Below are positions 1 to 5,516 of a stretch of DNA of 5,703 bases, piece after piece (within the stretch, counting starts at the first letter, position 1; each line of letters opens with the position of its first letter). The notes under the pieces were generated by a model. That model saw only the letters and a program-made list of their open reading frames with translations. It did no database searches and had not been told where the DNA came from. This DNA comes from an uncultured Peptococcaceae bacterium. GTDB taxonomy: Bacteria > Bacillota > Peptococcia > Peptococcales > Peptococcaceae. The stretch lies in contig CABUKW010000171.1 of NCBI GenBank assembly GCA_902492275.1, positions 1 through 5,703 on the forward strand, read 5' to 3'. The translations under genes and the position numbers were made by a program.

Positions 1-1267
1 GCTCCGCTGTCCGCACAACGACCTCTACCTTGCAGTATTTTCTGTCAGATTGCAGCAGTTTCACAGTTACACTGATTTCCTCGTTCTGCGCTACCGGTTC
101 TAAACAAATTAAATGAAGCTCATCTACTACAGTTTGCAGACGATGTAACTTGCGGACAGCAATGGTAGCTGCATTGCTGATAATCATGGTCATAGCGCCG
201 GAACTGGCAATATTGACTTCATTCATCATAAATTGGGTGATATTGCCCAAAATCGTGATTTTATTATCTTCCGTTGTTTCCCCTAGCTTAAAGCCGCTTA
301 GGGTTAAATTATCGACTGTTTCCCCAAACTGGGGCTGCTTCTGCGTCTGCTGCAGGGCTTGAATGATATCTTGCCGGTTGACAACGCCTACCAATCGTTC
401 GTTCTCATCCACCACAGGAATCATGTCGCAATCTTCCCACACCAAGAGACGGGAAATATGACTGACCAAACTATCGGGCCGCGCTGTGAGCATATCGGTA
501 CTCATCACTTCTGTGATGGGCATATTGCTGCTCATGCCGGTAACATCCAAGGGTGTCACCAAGCCTAACAGCTTATTTTCTCCGTTAATCACCGGAAAAT
601 TACTGTGCCCTGATTTCAAGGTTAATTCATGCCAGTCTAAAATCGTATCGTAAGGATAGAGTGTCGCCACATCCTGTTTCATGATATCGCCAATACGCAC
701 CAAATCTTGCTGTACCAGACGCTCATAAATGGCCTTATTAATCATGGAAATGGTTTCAAAGGCATCATAGGGCGAAGCCATAACTGGTGTTCCCGTTTCC
801 TCCGCCTGCCGCAGCAAATCATCGGGCGGCATAGTGCCGCCTACAATCAGCAACGCTGCCCCTTTTTTCACAGCATAACGCTGTAATTCCTCCACATTGC
901 TGACAATGACCAGCGTGTTGCTGTTAATATTTTTTTTGCTCAATTCCTCTTTGCTGAAACAGGCGGCAAAGGACTTGGGAATTCTTCCGCTGTAATTTTG
1001 TCCGGTAAGAAAAGAACCCTCTACAATCAAATTGATTTCATGCAGTGTCATATCTTCCAGTTGCTTTTTTACTGGTTTTTCAATGCGGATCGTCGCTACC
1101 TTCGGAATGGAGCTAACCAGACCGACATTTTCTGCCTGCTTAATCGCACGATAAGCCGTTCCTTCACTCACTTCTAGTTCCTTGGCAATTTGCCGCACGG
1201 AGACCTTAGTGCCAACTGGTAATGCTTCAATATATTTTAAGATTTGTTCATGTTTTGTCGCAGTCAT
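1..1267 (-). CDS. ytoI: YtoI-like transcriptional regulator: HTH, DRTGG, two CBS domains, hotdog domain (C-terminus cut by window edge)
   Basis: The minus strand is open from an ATG at 1267 to the window edge, giving 422 visible residues. Residues 8-50 form a winged-helix HTH (VSVRQIAKELEVSEGTAYRA). Residues about 73-182 fit a DRTGG domain with a VGGTMPPDD turn. Residues 192-245 and 251-308 are paired CBS motifs (IMKQDVATLYPYDTI, VMSTDMLTARPDSLV), and from about 325 to the edge is a MaoC/PaaI-like hotdog fold. This order is that of Bacillus subtilis YtoI, which is about 440 residues, so probably only about 15-20 residues are missing. CBS pairs usually bind adenine nucleotides and DRTGG domains are ligand-binding modules; the hotdog part may bind an acyl or CoA-type ligand. 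The effector and target genes are not known from sequence. The start is supported by GAGGTG (1274-1279) six bases upstream and by an adjacent promoter. The gene is likely cytoplasmic and possibly autoregulated, which is inference. Confidence 0.88.
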   Translation of the reverse strand, partial: MTATKHEQILKYIEALPVGTKVSVRQIAKELEVSEGTAYRAIKQAENVGLVSSIPKVATIRIEKPVKKQLEDMTLHEINLIVEGSFLTGQNYSGRIPKSFAACFSKEELSKKNINSNTLVIVSNVEELQRYAVKKGAALLIVGGTMPPDDLLRQAEETGTPVMASPYDAFETISMINKAIYERLVQQDLVRIGDIMKQDVATLYPYDTILDWHELTLKSGHSNFPVINGENKLLGLVTPLDVTGMSSNMPITEVMSTDMLTARPDSLVSHISRLLVWEDCDMIPVVDENERLVGVVNRQDIIQALQQTQKQPQFGETVDNLTLSGFKLGETTEDNKITILGNITQFMMNEVNIASSGAMTMIISNAATIAVRKLHRLQTVVDELHLICLEPVAQNEEISVTVKLLQSDRKYCKVEVVVRTAE

Positions 1268-1286
1268 GTACTTCACCTCAATTGCT

Positions 1287-1315
1287 ATTATACTATAACA
1301 CTTGGCATATCACAA
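1287..1315 (-). promoter_or_regulatory. Sigma-A-type promoter of the YtoI-like gene
   Basis: On the minus strand a TTGTGA -35 box (1310-1315) is separated by exactly 17 bp from a perfect TATAAT -10 box (1287-1292). The predicted start of transcription is near 1280, which leaves a leader of only about 13 nt. The Shine-Dalgarno sequence then sits almost at the 5' end of the mRNA. The promoter lies between the SASP stop codon and the regulator start, so the regulator can be transcribed independently of the spore gene. Confidence 0.7.
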
Positions 1316-1362
1316 CATAAAATCCAAATTGTTTTATAACAGTTTTCTAACCTGTTTTTCGA

Positions 1363-1539
1363 TTAACCATTCCAATGGTGTTTGCGCATATAACCATGAA
1401 CCATGCCGCCCAGTCTTCCGCTTTCAGCCGAGGTCAGTTCGCCCCAGCCCCATTGTCGGATTTTTTCACCATAGCCCAATTGCTGGGCCAATTCCAGTTT
1501 CAAGATATCCTTTGTATAATAGGTTTTGGTTCTGCCCAT
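1363..1539 (-). CDS. sspF: Small acid-soluble spore protein, alpha/beta type (SspF-like), 58 aa
   Basis: This 58-residue protein begins MGRTKTYYTK and continues ILKLELAQQLG, then GWGELTSAESGRLGGMV. It matches the alpha/beta SASP pattern and particularly B. subtilis SspF, which begins MGRRRG and has a KYELAKDLG block followed by GGWGE. These proteins coat and protect spore-core DNA and are degraded at germination by the GPR protease. By alignment the GPR-type cleavage site would be E16-L17 in KLELA. The C-terminal glycine-rich helix (G41, G44, G45, M46) is the conserved DNA-contact half. The open frame continues 17 codons upstream, but that part lies in a terminator hairpin. AAGGAGG nine bases before M18 of the longer frame fixes the start used here. 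The C-terminal tail HHWNG is unusual but short. Expression in the forespore under sigma G would be expected. Confidence 0.9.
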   Translation of the reverse strand: MGRTKTYYTKDILKLELAQQLGYGEKIRQWGWGELTSAESGRLGGMVHGYMRKHHWNG

Positions 1540-1548
1540 CTGAATTCG

Positions 1549-1555
1549 CCTCCTT
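1549..1555 (-). promoter_or_regulatory. Ribosome binding site deciding the SASP start
   Basis: AAGGAGG on the minus strand lies nine bases before the ATG at 1539. It shows that the longer in-frame reading from 1590 is not the real protein, because that upstream ATG falls inside the neighbouring terminator. Confidence 0.85.
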
Positions 1556-1563
1556 ATACCGTT

Positions 1564-1593
1564 TATTTTATCCAAAAGAAAACCAGTCAATTC
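1564..1593 (-). promoter_or_regulatory. Possible sporulation promoter of the SASP gene, overlapping a terminator
   Basis: Only about 25 bp separate the T tract of the upstream terminator from the SASP ribosome binding site, so any dedicated promoter must overlap the hairpin. On the minus strand GAATT (1589-1593) is followed after 18 bp by TAAAATA (1564-1570). This only loosely resembles a sigma-G promoter (GAATA-like -35, CATAxTA-like -10). It is a weak candidate supported mainly by position and by the known sigma-G control of this family. Confidence 0.25.
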
Positions 1594-1613
1594 CGGTTTA
1601 CGGATTTGACTGG
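1573..1613 (-). terminator. Rho-independent terminator of the 139-aa gene
   Basis: On the minus strand CCAGTCAAATCCG (1601-1613) pairs with CGGAATTGACTGG (1583-1595) around a five-base loop (1596-1600). The 13-bp stem has one mismatch. It is followed at once by TTTTCTTTT (1574-1582). It starts only about eight bases after the stop codon of the 139-residue protein and separates that gene from the SASP gene. Confidence 0.9.
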
Positions 1614-1620
1614 CAAGTAT

Positions 1621-2040
1621 TCAGACCGGTTTTACAGCCTCTAAATATGCGTCAATTTTGCGAATTAATTGTAATGTATCCAACAGCACCTGTTTATCGC
1701 TCTGTTCTAAACGAAATAGGAACACCAGATCAAAAGTAAAAGAATTGCGTTTCGGCAATGGTCCAGCCAGTGTAAGGATAGGCTTGATAGCTTTGCCCTG
1801 CAGTTGTTCCTGTACAATCATTTTACGCAGCGTTGGCTTTACGAAAAGCGTGACTTTATCTTTCAAGGCTTGCTCTACGGCGTCATCCCAAGGTAAATCT
1901 TCCGTAAATACTTGATTTTTTCGTAGCTCACACATACGAGATACTACAATTTGTCCCTTTTTGTTTTCTGTAATTTCTACGTTCAGCTTTTCCTGCGCAA
2001 AGGCGACAATAATGGTTTCTTTGTGTAAACTATCTTCCAT
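1621..2040 (-). CDS. Uncharacterised 139-aa protein
   Basis: This is a complete gene with all expected signals: a promoter (2071-2099), AAGGAGGAG eight bases before the ATG, a TGA stop and a strong terminator just downstream. I do not recognise the family. The protein has no signal peptide, no transmembrane segment and no cysteine cluster (a single Cys at 37). The N-terminal third reads like beta strands (ETIIVAFAQEKLNVEITE, then KGQIVVSRM), followed by an acidic helix (LPWDDAVEQALKDK) and a basic region with KPTLRKM. The C-terminal part has FTFDLVFLFRLEQ and a predicted helix ending LIRKIDAYLEAVKPV. It is probably a soluble cytoplasmic protein. It is divergent from the P-type ATPase and shares its 145-bp intergenic region, so a regulatory link is possible but unproven. 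Gene reality is firm; function is unknown. Confidence 0.82.
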   Translation of the reverse strand: MEDSLHKETIIVAFAQEKLNVEITENKKGQIVVSRMCELRKNQVFTEDLPWDDAVEQALKDKVTLFVKPTLRKMIVQEQLQGKAIKPILTLAGPLPKRNSFTFDLVFLFRLEQSDKQVLLDTLQLIRKIDAYLEAVKPV

Positions 2041-2070
2041 TCCGCTTTCTCCTCCTTTTAATCTGTTGTG

Positions 2071-2099
2071 ATTTTAGCATAGCAAACACCTTCTGACAA
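2071..2099 (-). promoter_or_regulatory. Sigma-A-type promoter of the 139-aa gene
   Basis: Minus-strand TTGTCA (2094-2099) and TAAAAT (2071-2076) are exactly 17 bp apart. Transcription would start near 2064, giving a leader of about 24 nt that includes the AAGGAGGAG ribosome binding site at 2049-2057. Confidence 0.7.
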
Positions 2100-2107
2100 G
2101 CCTGAAA

Positions 2108-2150
2108 CGAAAATATTTTTTCGGAAAAATAGCAGGATATTTTCCTTTTT
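2108..2150 (+). other. Tandem A/T-rich hairpins in the ATPase leader
   Basis: A perfect 6-bp hairpin, CGAAAA (2108-2113) with TTTTCG (2118-2123), is directly followed by a second. In the second, GG plus AAAATA (2123-2131, one bulged A) pairs with TATTTTCC (2138-2145), followed by TTTTT (2146-2150). The two share G2123. In addition TTTCGG (2119-2124) is exactly complementary to CCGAAA (2154-2159), so alternative folds exist. The second hairpin plus its T run looks like a weak plus-strand terminator ahead of the ATPase. The low GC content makes chance a real possibility, and no known riboswitch was recognised. Confidence 0.3.
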
Positions 2151-2185
2151 GCCCCGAAAGGTACTACAAGTAACCTCTATGCTTA

Positions 2186-4579
2186 TTGTCCCTCGTACAA
2201 GAATACAAGAATTTGCAGGATTTTTATTCTCAGAAAAAGAAGTGTGATTTTTTGCGTTATACACCCGATGCCAATATAGGCTTAACCGACGAACAAGTAC
2301 AAAACCGGGCGCAGCAAAATCTATTCAACTATGATACCACTGTGCCTACCAAATCTGTGGGAACCATCATACGGGAAAATTTATGTACCATTTTTAATCT
2401 CATCAATGGTATTTTAGCATTGGCTGTACTCTCTGTGGGTTCTTACAAAAATATGTTGTTTATGGGCGTAGTTCTCAGCAATCTTTTTATCGGGATTGTG
2501 CAGGAAATTCGCGCCAAGCGCGCCATTGACCGGCTTTCGCTGCTCCACGCAGCAAAAGCTACCGTTATTCGCAACGGACAGCCATTGGAAATTCCTATTC
2601 AGCAAATCGTGTTAGATGATATATTGCTGCTGCAAAATGGAAATCAGGCCGCTGTAGATATGATTGTATTAACCGGCCAGTGTGAAGTAGACGAATCCTT
2701 CATCACCGGCGAAGCTGACGCCATCTATAAAAAAACAGGCGATACCATTTTAGCCGGCAGCATTGTCATCAGCGGCAGCTGTAAGGCCCGTGCTGATAAA
2801 ATCGGCGACAATACGTATATCGCTTCTATTTCTCGAGAAGCCAAATACTATAAAAAAACAAAATCAGAAATCATGCAGACTTTAAATAAAATTATCGGCA
2901 CTATTTCCCTCATTATTATTCCAGTGGGACTCATTCTGCTACACAACCAACTGCAGATTGCCGGTAATACCTATACCGATGCAGTGGTGCAAACGGTAGC
3001 CGCCCTAATCGGCATGATTCCAGAAGGACTGGTACTGCTTACCAGTACGGTATTAGCCGTCAGCGTTGTTCGCTTAGCTCAGCAACAGGTTATGGTGCAG
3101 GATTTATACTGTATTGAATCATTAGCTCGCGTTGACACGCTCTGTCTGGATAAAACCGGTACGTTAACCCAAGGCGATTTATATGTTGCCGGCTTGGAGC
3201 CATGGCAGGCTCATCCTTACAGTATGGAGAAGATTTTGCAAAATTTCACTGCAGGATTGGAAGATAACAATGCCACCTTTGCAGCTTTGCGCCGTACTTG
3301 TCCGCCTAAGCAGGATTGGCAGGCAACGGCCATGTTTCCCTTTTCCAGTCAGCACAAGTGGTCGGCCGTTACATTTGCTGGGCAAGGGACATATATTCTT
3401 GGCGCTGCTGAATTTACCTATCGAAAACAAGATGCTCCATTTGCGCAGCGATTACAACAGCTTACCGCAGAAAACCGTGTGCTGCTGCTGGCTTGGACCG
3501 ATCAGCCAGTTGAACCTGGCAGTTTACCAGAACAAATCAAGCCGGTAGGCTTTGTACTGCTAAAAGACCGTTTGCGTACCGCAGTACAGCAAACTCTGTC
3601 CTACTTTACGCAACAGGATGTCACCCTAAAAGTAATCTCCGGCGACAGCGCCCATACGGTCTCTGGTATTGCCCGAGAAGCCGGTGTGCCGGACTGGCAA
3701 AATTATATTGATATGACTACCGTCCAAACTGAAACACAAATAAAGCAAGCTGCGCAACAATACACCGTTTTTGGACGGGTTACACCAGAGCAGAAGAAGC
3801 AACTGGTACAAGCCCTGCAGCAAAATGGTCACACGGTTGCTATGACTGGTGATGGGGTCAACGATGTGTTGGCGCTCAAGCAGTCTGACTGCAGTATCGC
3901 CATGGCCGCAGGCACTGACGCCGCCCGTAATGTATCCCAACTGGTATTGTTAGATTCCAATTTTGATTCACTGCCCAAGATTTTGGCTGAGGGGAGGCGC
4001 TCTATCAATAATATTCAACGCTCGGCCTCCTTATTTTTGGTGAAAACCATTTATGCAACACTGTTCGCCTTAATCTTTTTATTTGTGCAGCTTCCTTATC
4101 CCTTTATTCCTATTCAGCTAACCTTGATTAGCTGTCTGACCATTGGGATTCCATCCTTCTTGTTGGCGCTGGAGCCTAACACAGACCGCGTACAAGGTCG
4201 CTTTCTGCTGAATATTTTGAGCAAGGCCTTGCCTGGCGGGCTAACAATTGTGGTCAATCTGCTACTGATTTTACTTTGCTCCTTACAGTTTGACTTTACT
4301 TCAGAAGAAATCAGCACGCTATGTGTTTTCTTGACTGGCTTTACAGGCTTTTTGGTTTTACGGCGCATCTGCCTGCCCTTTAACCGTAAGCGGTTGGTCA
4401 TGTATTTATTACTGTTAACTGCTTTCATTTTGGCAATCCTTTTATTACCTGGATTATTTTCTATCACTTGGTTGGACCGTTCTGCCTTTTGTTTTATGCT
4501 CTGTTTTCTGCCTTTGGATTATGTCCTCTTCCGCCAGATTTTCAAACTGGTGCAAAAAAAGACAACAGTACTGGAATAA
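2186..4579 (+). CDS. CtpE-like P-type cation-transporting ATPase (797 aa from TTG)
   Basis: This inner-membrane pump has all the P-type ATPase signatures. They are the actuator TGEAD (174-178), PEGL in M4 (279-282), phosphorylation site DKTGT with Asp322, the nucleotide-domain patch FSSQHKW (386-392), ISGDS (484-488) and TGDGVND (554-560). Hydrophobic segments at about 65-85, 88-106, 236-252, 268-296, 614-634, 638-660, 684-703, 709-727, 737-757 and 766-785 give ten helices. TGEAD in place of TGES, the PEGLVLLTS M4 and the M6 IGIPSFLLALEPN resemble Mycobacterium CtpE, reported to act in Ca2+ uptake. Substrate cannot be fixed from sequence; Ca2+, Mn2+ or Mg2+ are candidates. There are no N-terminal heavy-metal domains. 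No ATG opens the frame. TTG 2186 is the longest start but lacks a Shine-Dalgarno. Relatives begin near RYTPD, so TTG 2252 (775 aa, preceded by a weak AGAAGTG) is equally or more likely. The gene stands alone, divergent from the 139-aa gene. Confidence 0.93.
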   Translation: MSLVQEYKNLQDFYSQKKKCDFLRYTPDANIGLTDEQVQNRAQQNLFNYDTTVPTKSVGTIIRENLCTIFNLINGILALAVLSVGSYKNMLFMGVVLSNLFIGIVQEIRAKRAIDRLSLLHAAKATVIRNGQPLEIPIQQIVLDDILLLQNGNQAAVDMIVLTGQCEVDESFITGEADAIYKKTGDTILAGSIVISGSCKARADKIGDNTYIASISREAKYYKKTKSEIMQTLNKIIGTISLIIIPVGLILLHNQLQIAGNTYTDAVVQTVAALIGMIPEGLVLLTSTVLAVSVVRLAQQQVMVQDLYCIESLARVDTLCLDKTGTLTQGDLYVAGLEPWQAHPYSMEKILQNFTAGLEDNNATFAALRRTCPPKQDWQATAMFPFSSQHKWSAVTFAGQGTYILGAAEFTYRKQDAPFAQRLQQLTAENRVLLLAWTDQPVEPGSLPEQIKPVGFVLLKDRLRTAVQQTLSYFTQQDVTLKVISGDSAHTVSGIAREAGVPDWQNYIDMTTVQTETQIKQAAQQYTVFGRVTPEQKKQLVQALQQNGHTVAMTGDGVNDVLALKQSDCSIAMAAGTDAARNVSQLVLLDSNFDSLPKILAEGRRSINNIQRSASLFLVKTIYATLFALIFLFVQLPYPFIPIQLTLISCLTIGIPSFLLALEPNTDRVQGRFLLNILSKALPGGLTIVVNLLLILLCSLQFDFTSEEISTLCVFLTGFTGFLVLRRICLPFNRKRLVMYLLLLTAFILAILLLPGLFSITWLDRSAFCFMLCFLPLDYVLFRQIFKLVQKKTTVLE

Positions 4580-4608
4580 TAGAGAAAATGGCCTGATGCG
4601 ATTTGCCT

Positions 4609-4722
4609 TGTACCGACCTCAAAAGTTAGACGAAAAAGTTAACGATTGCAGGTCGGTATTTTAATGGCTAATTATTCGTTTAAATTTAAGAAACAAGTTG
4701 TAGAAGCATCTCTTAATGGTGA
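4609..4722 (+). mobile_element. Left-end remnant of an IS3-family (IS150-group-like) insertion sequence
   Basis: The remnant begins with TGTACCGACCTCAAAAGTTA, which looks like a terminal inverted repeat of IS3-family elements (5'-TG end), followed about 55 bp later by the start of an orfA. No matching right end (the reverse complement, ending in GGTCGGTACA) occurs elsewhere in the window, and no orfB is present. The element is therefore an internal-deletion or recombination scar and cannot transpose by itself. The right boundary is where similarity to orfA stops and is approximate. A target duplication cannot be identified because the other end is missing. Confidence 0.7.
4611..4662 (+). repeat. 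IS-end inverted repeat / hairpin that may act as a terminator
   Basis: TACCGACCT (4611-4619) and AGGTCGGTA (4650-4658) are perfect 9-bp inverted copies separated by 30 bp and followed by TTTT. The loop carries a direct repeat, AAAAGTTA at 4621-4628 and 4634-4641, 13 bp apart. The structure lies about 30 bp after the ATPase stop codon, where no other terminator is visible. It could stop ATPase transcription. In an intact element it could limit outside transcription into the transposase and hide its start region. Confidence 0.6.
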
Positions 4723-4831
4723 AACAAAAATCTTATTCTCTCAAAAAACTTTCTTAGGAATTGACCATAGCGCAGATACATTTCTCACGGGACGAAAATG
4801 GCATAGCATATCTCTCTTCAGCCAGATTTAA
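4664..4831 (+). pseudogene. Truncated IS3-family orfA transposase (N-terminal codons only)
   Basis: From ATG 4664 the frame reads MANYSFKFKKQVVEASLNGE, the typical opening of IS150-group orfA proteins (usually MAKYSFEFKKK then LNGEGG). A full orfA is about 100 residues or longer with a complete HTH. Here family similarity stops after about 20 residues near 4722. The remaining frame (TKILFSQKTFLGIDHS onward to a TAA at 4829-4831) does not look like transposase. Only the first part of the first helix-turn-helix remains, so no activity is expected. A TTG at 4646 would extend the frame by six codons but lies inside the hairpin and is unlikely to be the start. Confidence 0.65.
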
Positions 4832-4926
4832 GTGCGGCCGATTTTTCACCGCCTTGTAATACCAGAATTTCTCGGCATAGCAAACCGGGAAAATTTTATT
4901 TTCTTTTCCGAGAGGTTTCGATAACC

Positions 4927-4964
4927 AAAAGTAAAAAGGCCAATCCACACATGACGGGTTGACC
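4927..4964 (-). terminator. Rho-independent terminator of the NusG-II / Gx-transporter operon
   Basis: On the minus strand GGTCAA (4959-4964) pairs with TTGGCC (4938-4943) with one G-T wobble. Two further C-G pairs lie inside (CC with GG) next to one bulged A. The stem is followed by TTTTTACTTTTGG (4925-4937). It starts about 33 bp after the stop codon at 4998. The plus strand has no T run after the hairpin, so it serves only the minus-strand operon. Confidence 0.75.
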
Positions 4965-4997
4965 TGTATCGGCAAGGAAAAATCTCCCTGTGAACTT

Positions 4998-5507
4998 TTA
5001 TGTATGATTTTTAAATAGAAAACAGGGAGGTACCCGTCCTATTATGGCCTGTGCACATATACCGGTAAAAGCGCCTGCCATACAGCCGGATACCAATAAA
5101 AAAGGGAAATAGACCAGCAGACCCCATCCGGCAATCAAACAGGCCGCTACAATTTGTCCAACATTGTGCAGTACCGCTCCGAACACGCTGCAAATCCAGA
5201 TATATTTTTGAGGAATCAGCCTGCAAAGGAGCAACATCCCAGTCAGACAGAGCAAACTTCCTGCGAAGCTGTATAAGAGCGTCATCATATTTCCGCTGAA
5301 AACTGCGCCCAGCAATATTCTTACTAAAACAATGAGAAAAACTTCTTTTGCTCGATAGTGATATACTGCATAAACAGTAATGATATTCGCAAGACCCAGT
5401 TTTACGCCGGGTATCGGTATTGGATTTGGAATCCGAAGCTCTACCACAAAAATAATCAGGGCTACTGTTGTGAGTAGTGCCAATTCTGTTAATTTTTTTG
5501 CTCTCAT
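4998..5507 (-). CDS. Gx-family transporter-like membrane protein (heptaprenyl diphosphate synthase component I family)
   Basis: This 169-residue integral membrane protein has about five or six hydrophobic segments (roughly 8-24, 36-52, 55-72, 76-96, 104-126, 128-152). Diagnostic motifs are IPGVKLGLANIITVYAV (32-48), RILLGAVFSGN (63-73), GAVLHNVGQI (110-119) and SGCMAGAFTG (140-149). This is the Pfam Hpre_diP_synt_I family, placed in the same broad group as ECF-type substrate-binding membrane components. The old name implies polyprenyl diphosphate synthesis, but the fold suggests small-molecule transport; the substrate is not established. Length is normal for the family. The ATG start matches relatives. 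AGGAGG sits only three bases before it and overlaps the upstream stop codon, so translation is probably coupled to the NusG-II gene eight bases upstream. Family members commonly sit near polyprenyl synthase, ApbE or Rnf genes, which would lie outside this window. Confidence 0.9.
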   Translation of the reverse strand: MRAKKLTELALLTTVALIIFVVELRIPNPIPIPGVKLGLANIITVYAVYHYRAKEVFLIVLVRILLGAVFSGNMMTLLYSFAGSLLCLTGMLLLCRLIPQKYIWICSVFGAVLHNVGQIVAACLIAGWGLLVYFPFLLVSGCMAGAFTGICAQAIIGRVPPCFLFKNHT

Positions 5508-5510
5508 TTA

Positions 5511-5516
5511 CCTCCT
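5511..5516 (-). promoter_or_regulatory. Ribosome binding site of the Gx-transporter gene, overlapping the upstream stop codon
   Basis: AGGAGG on the minus strand begins with the last base of the NusG-II TGA stop and ends three bases before the ATG at 5507. The spacing is shorter than the usual five to nine bases. This suggests that translation of the second gene depends partly on ribosomes terminating on the first. Confidence 0.7.

Larger units (their letters stand above)
4580..4997. other. Intergenic region without an intact gene
   Basis: This stretch lies between the convergent ATPase and Gx-transporter genes. It holds an IS left end with a truncated orfA start (4609 to about 4722), about 200 bp of sequence with no gene I can support (4723-4925), and the minus-strand operon terminator (4927-4964). 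Short open frames on both strands in 4646-4975 show no recognisable protein family beyond the IS codons. Confidence 0.75.

Noticed and set aside
1366..1379. Palindrome ACCATTCCAATGGT at the end of the SASP gene as a terminator or operator
   Set aside because: The realistic stem is only five base pairs, lies within the last codons and has no T tract. It is most likely chance.
1540..1590. Upstream in-frame extension of the SASP protein (75 aa version)
   Set aside because: The upstream start lies inside the terminator hairpin. The strong AAGGAGG points to the internal ATG, and SspF relatives begin MGR.
1302..1739. Plus-strand 145-codon open frame
   Set aside because: It runs antisense through the SASP gene, its terminator and the end of the 139-aa gene, has no ribosome binding site and has no family resemblance.
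2041..2186. Magnesium (M-box) or manganese riboswitch upstream of the cation pump
   Set aside because: The leader is too short and A/T-rich, and I could not find the conserved core sequences of either class. Only simple hairpins are visible.
4114..4467. Lysine-rich minus-strand open frame inside the ATPase
   Set aside because: It is a shadow of the ATPase transmembrane coding region; the opposite strand is clearly coding by its motifs.
4754..4975. Minus-strand 73-codon frame next to the IS scar
   Set aside because: It spans the operon terminator, lacks a ribosome binding site and does not resemble transposase orfB or any other family I know.
4903..4998. Minus-strand frame reading FLADTG, then a hydrophobic stretch and an SRKRK tail, resembling an LPxTG-type sortase signal
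   Set aside because: The frame is only about 32 codons between stops, has no gene upstream in frame, and its hydrophobic part is simply the translated hairpin and T tract of the operon terminator.
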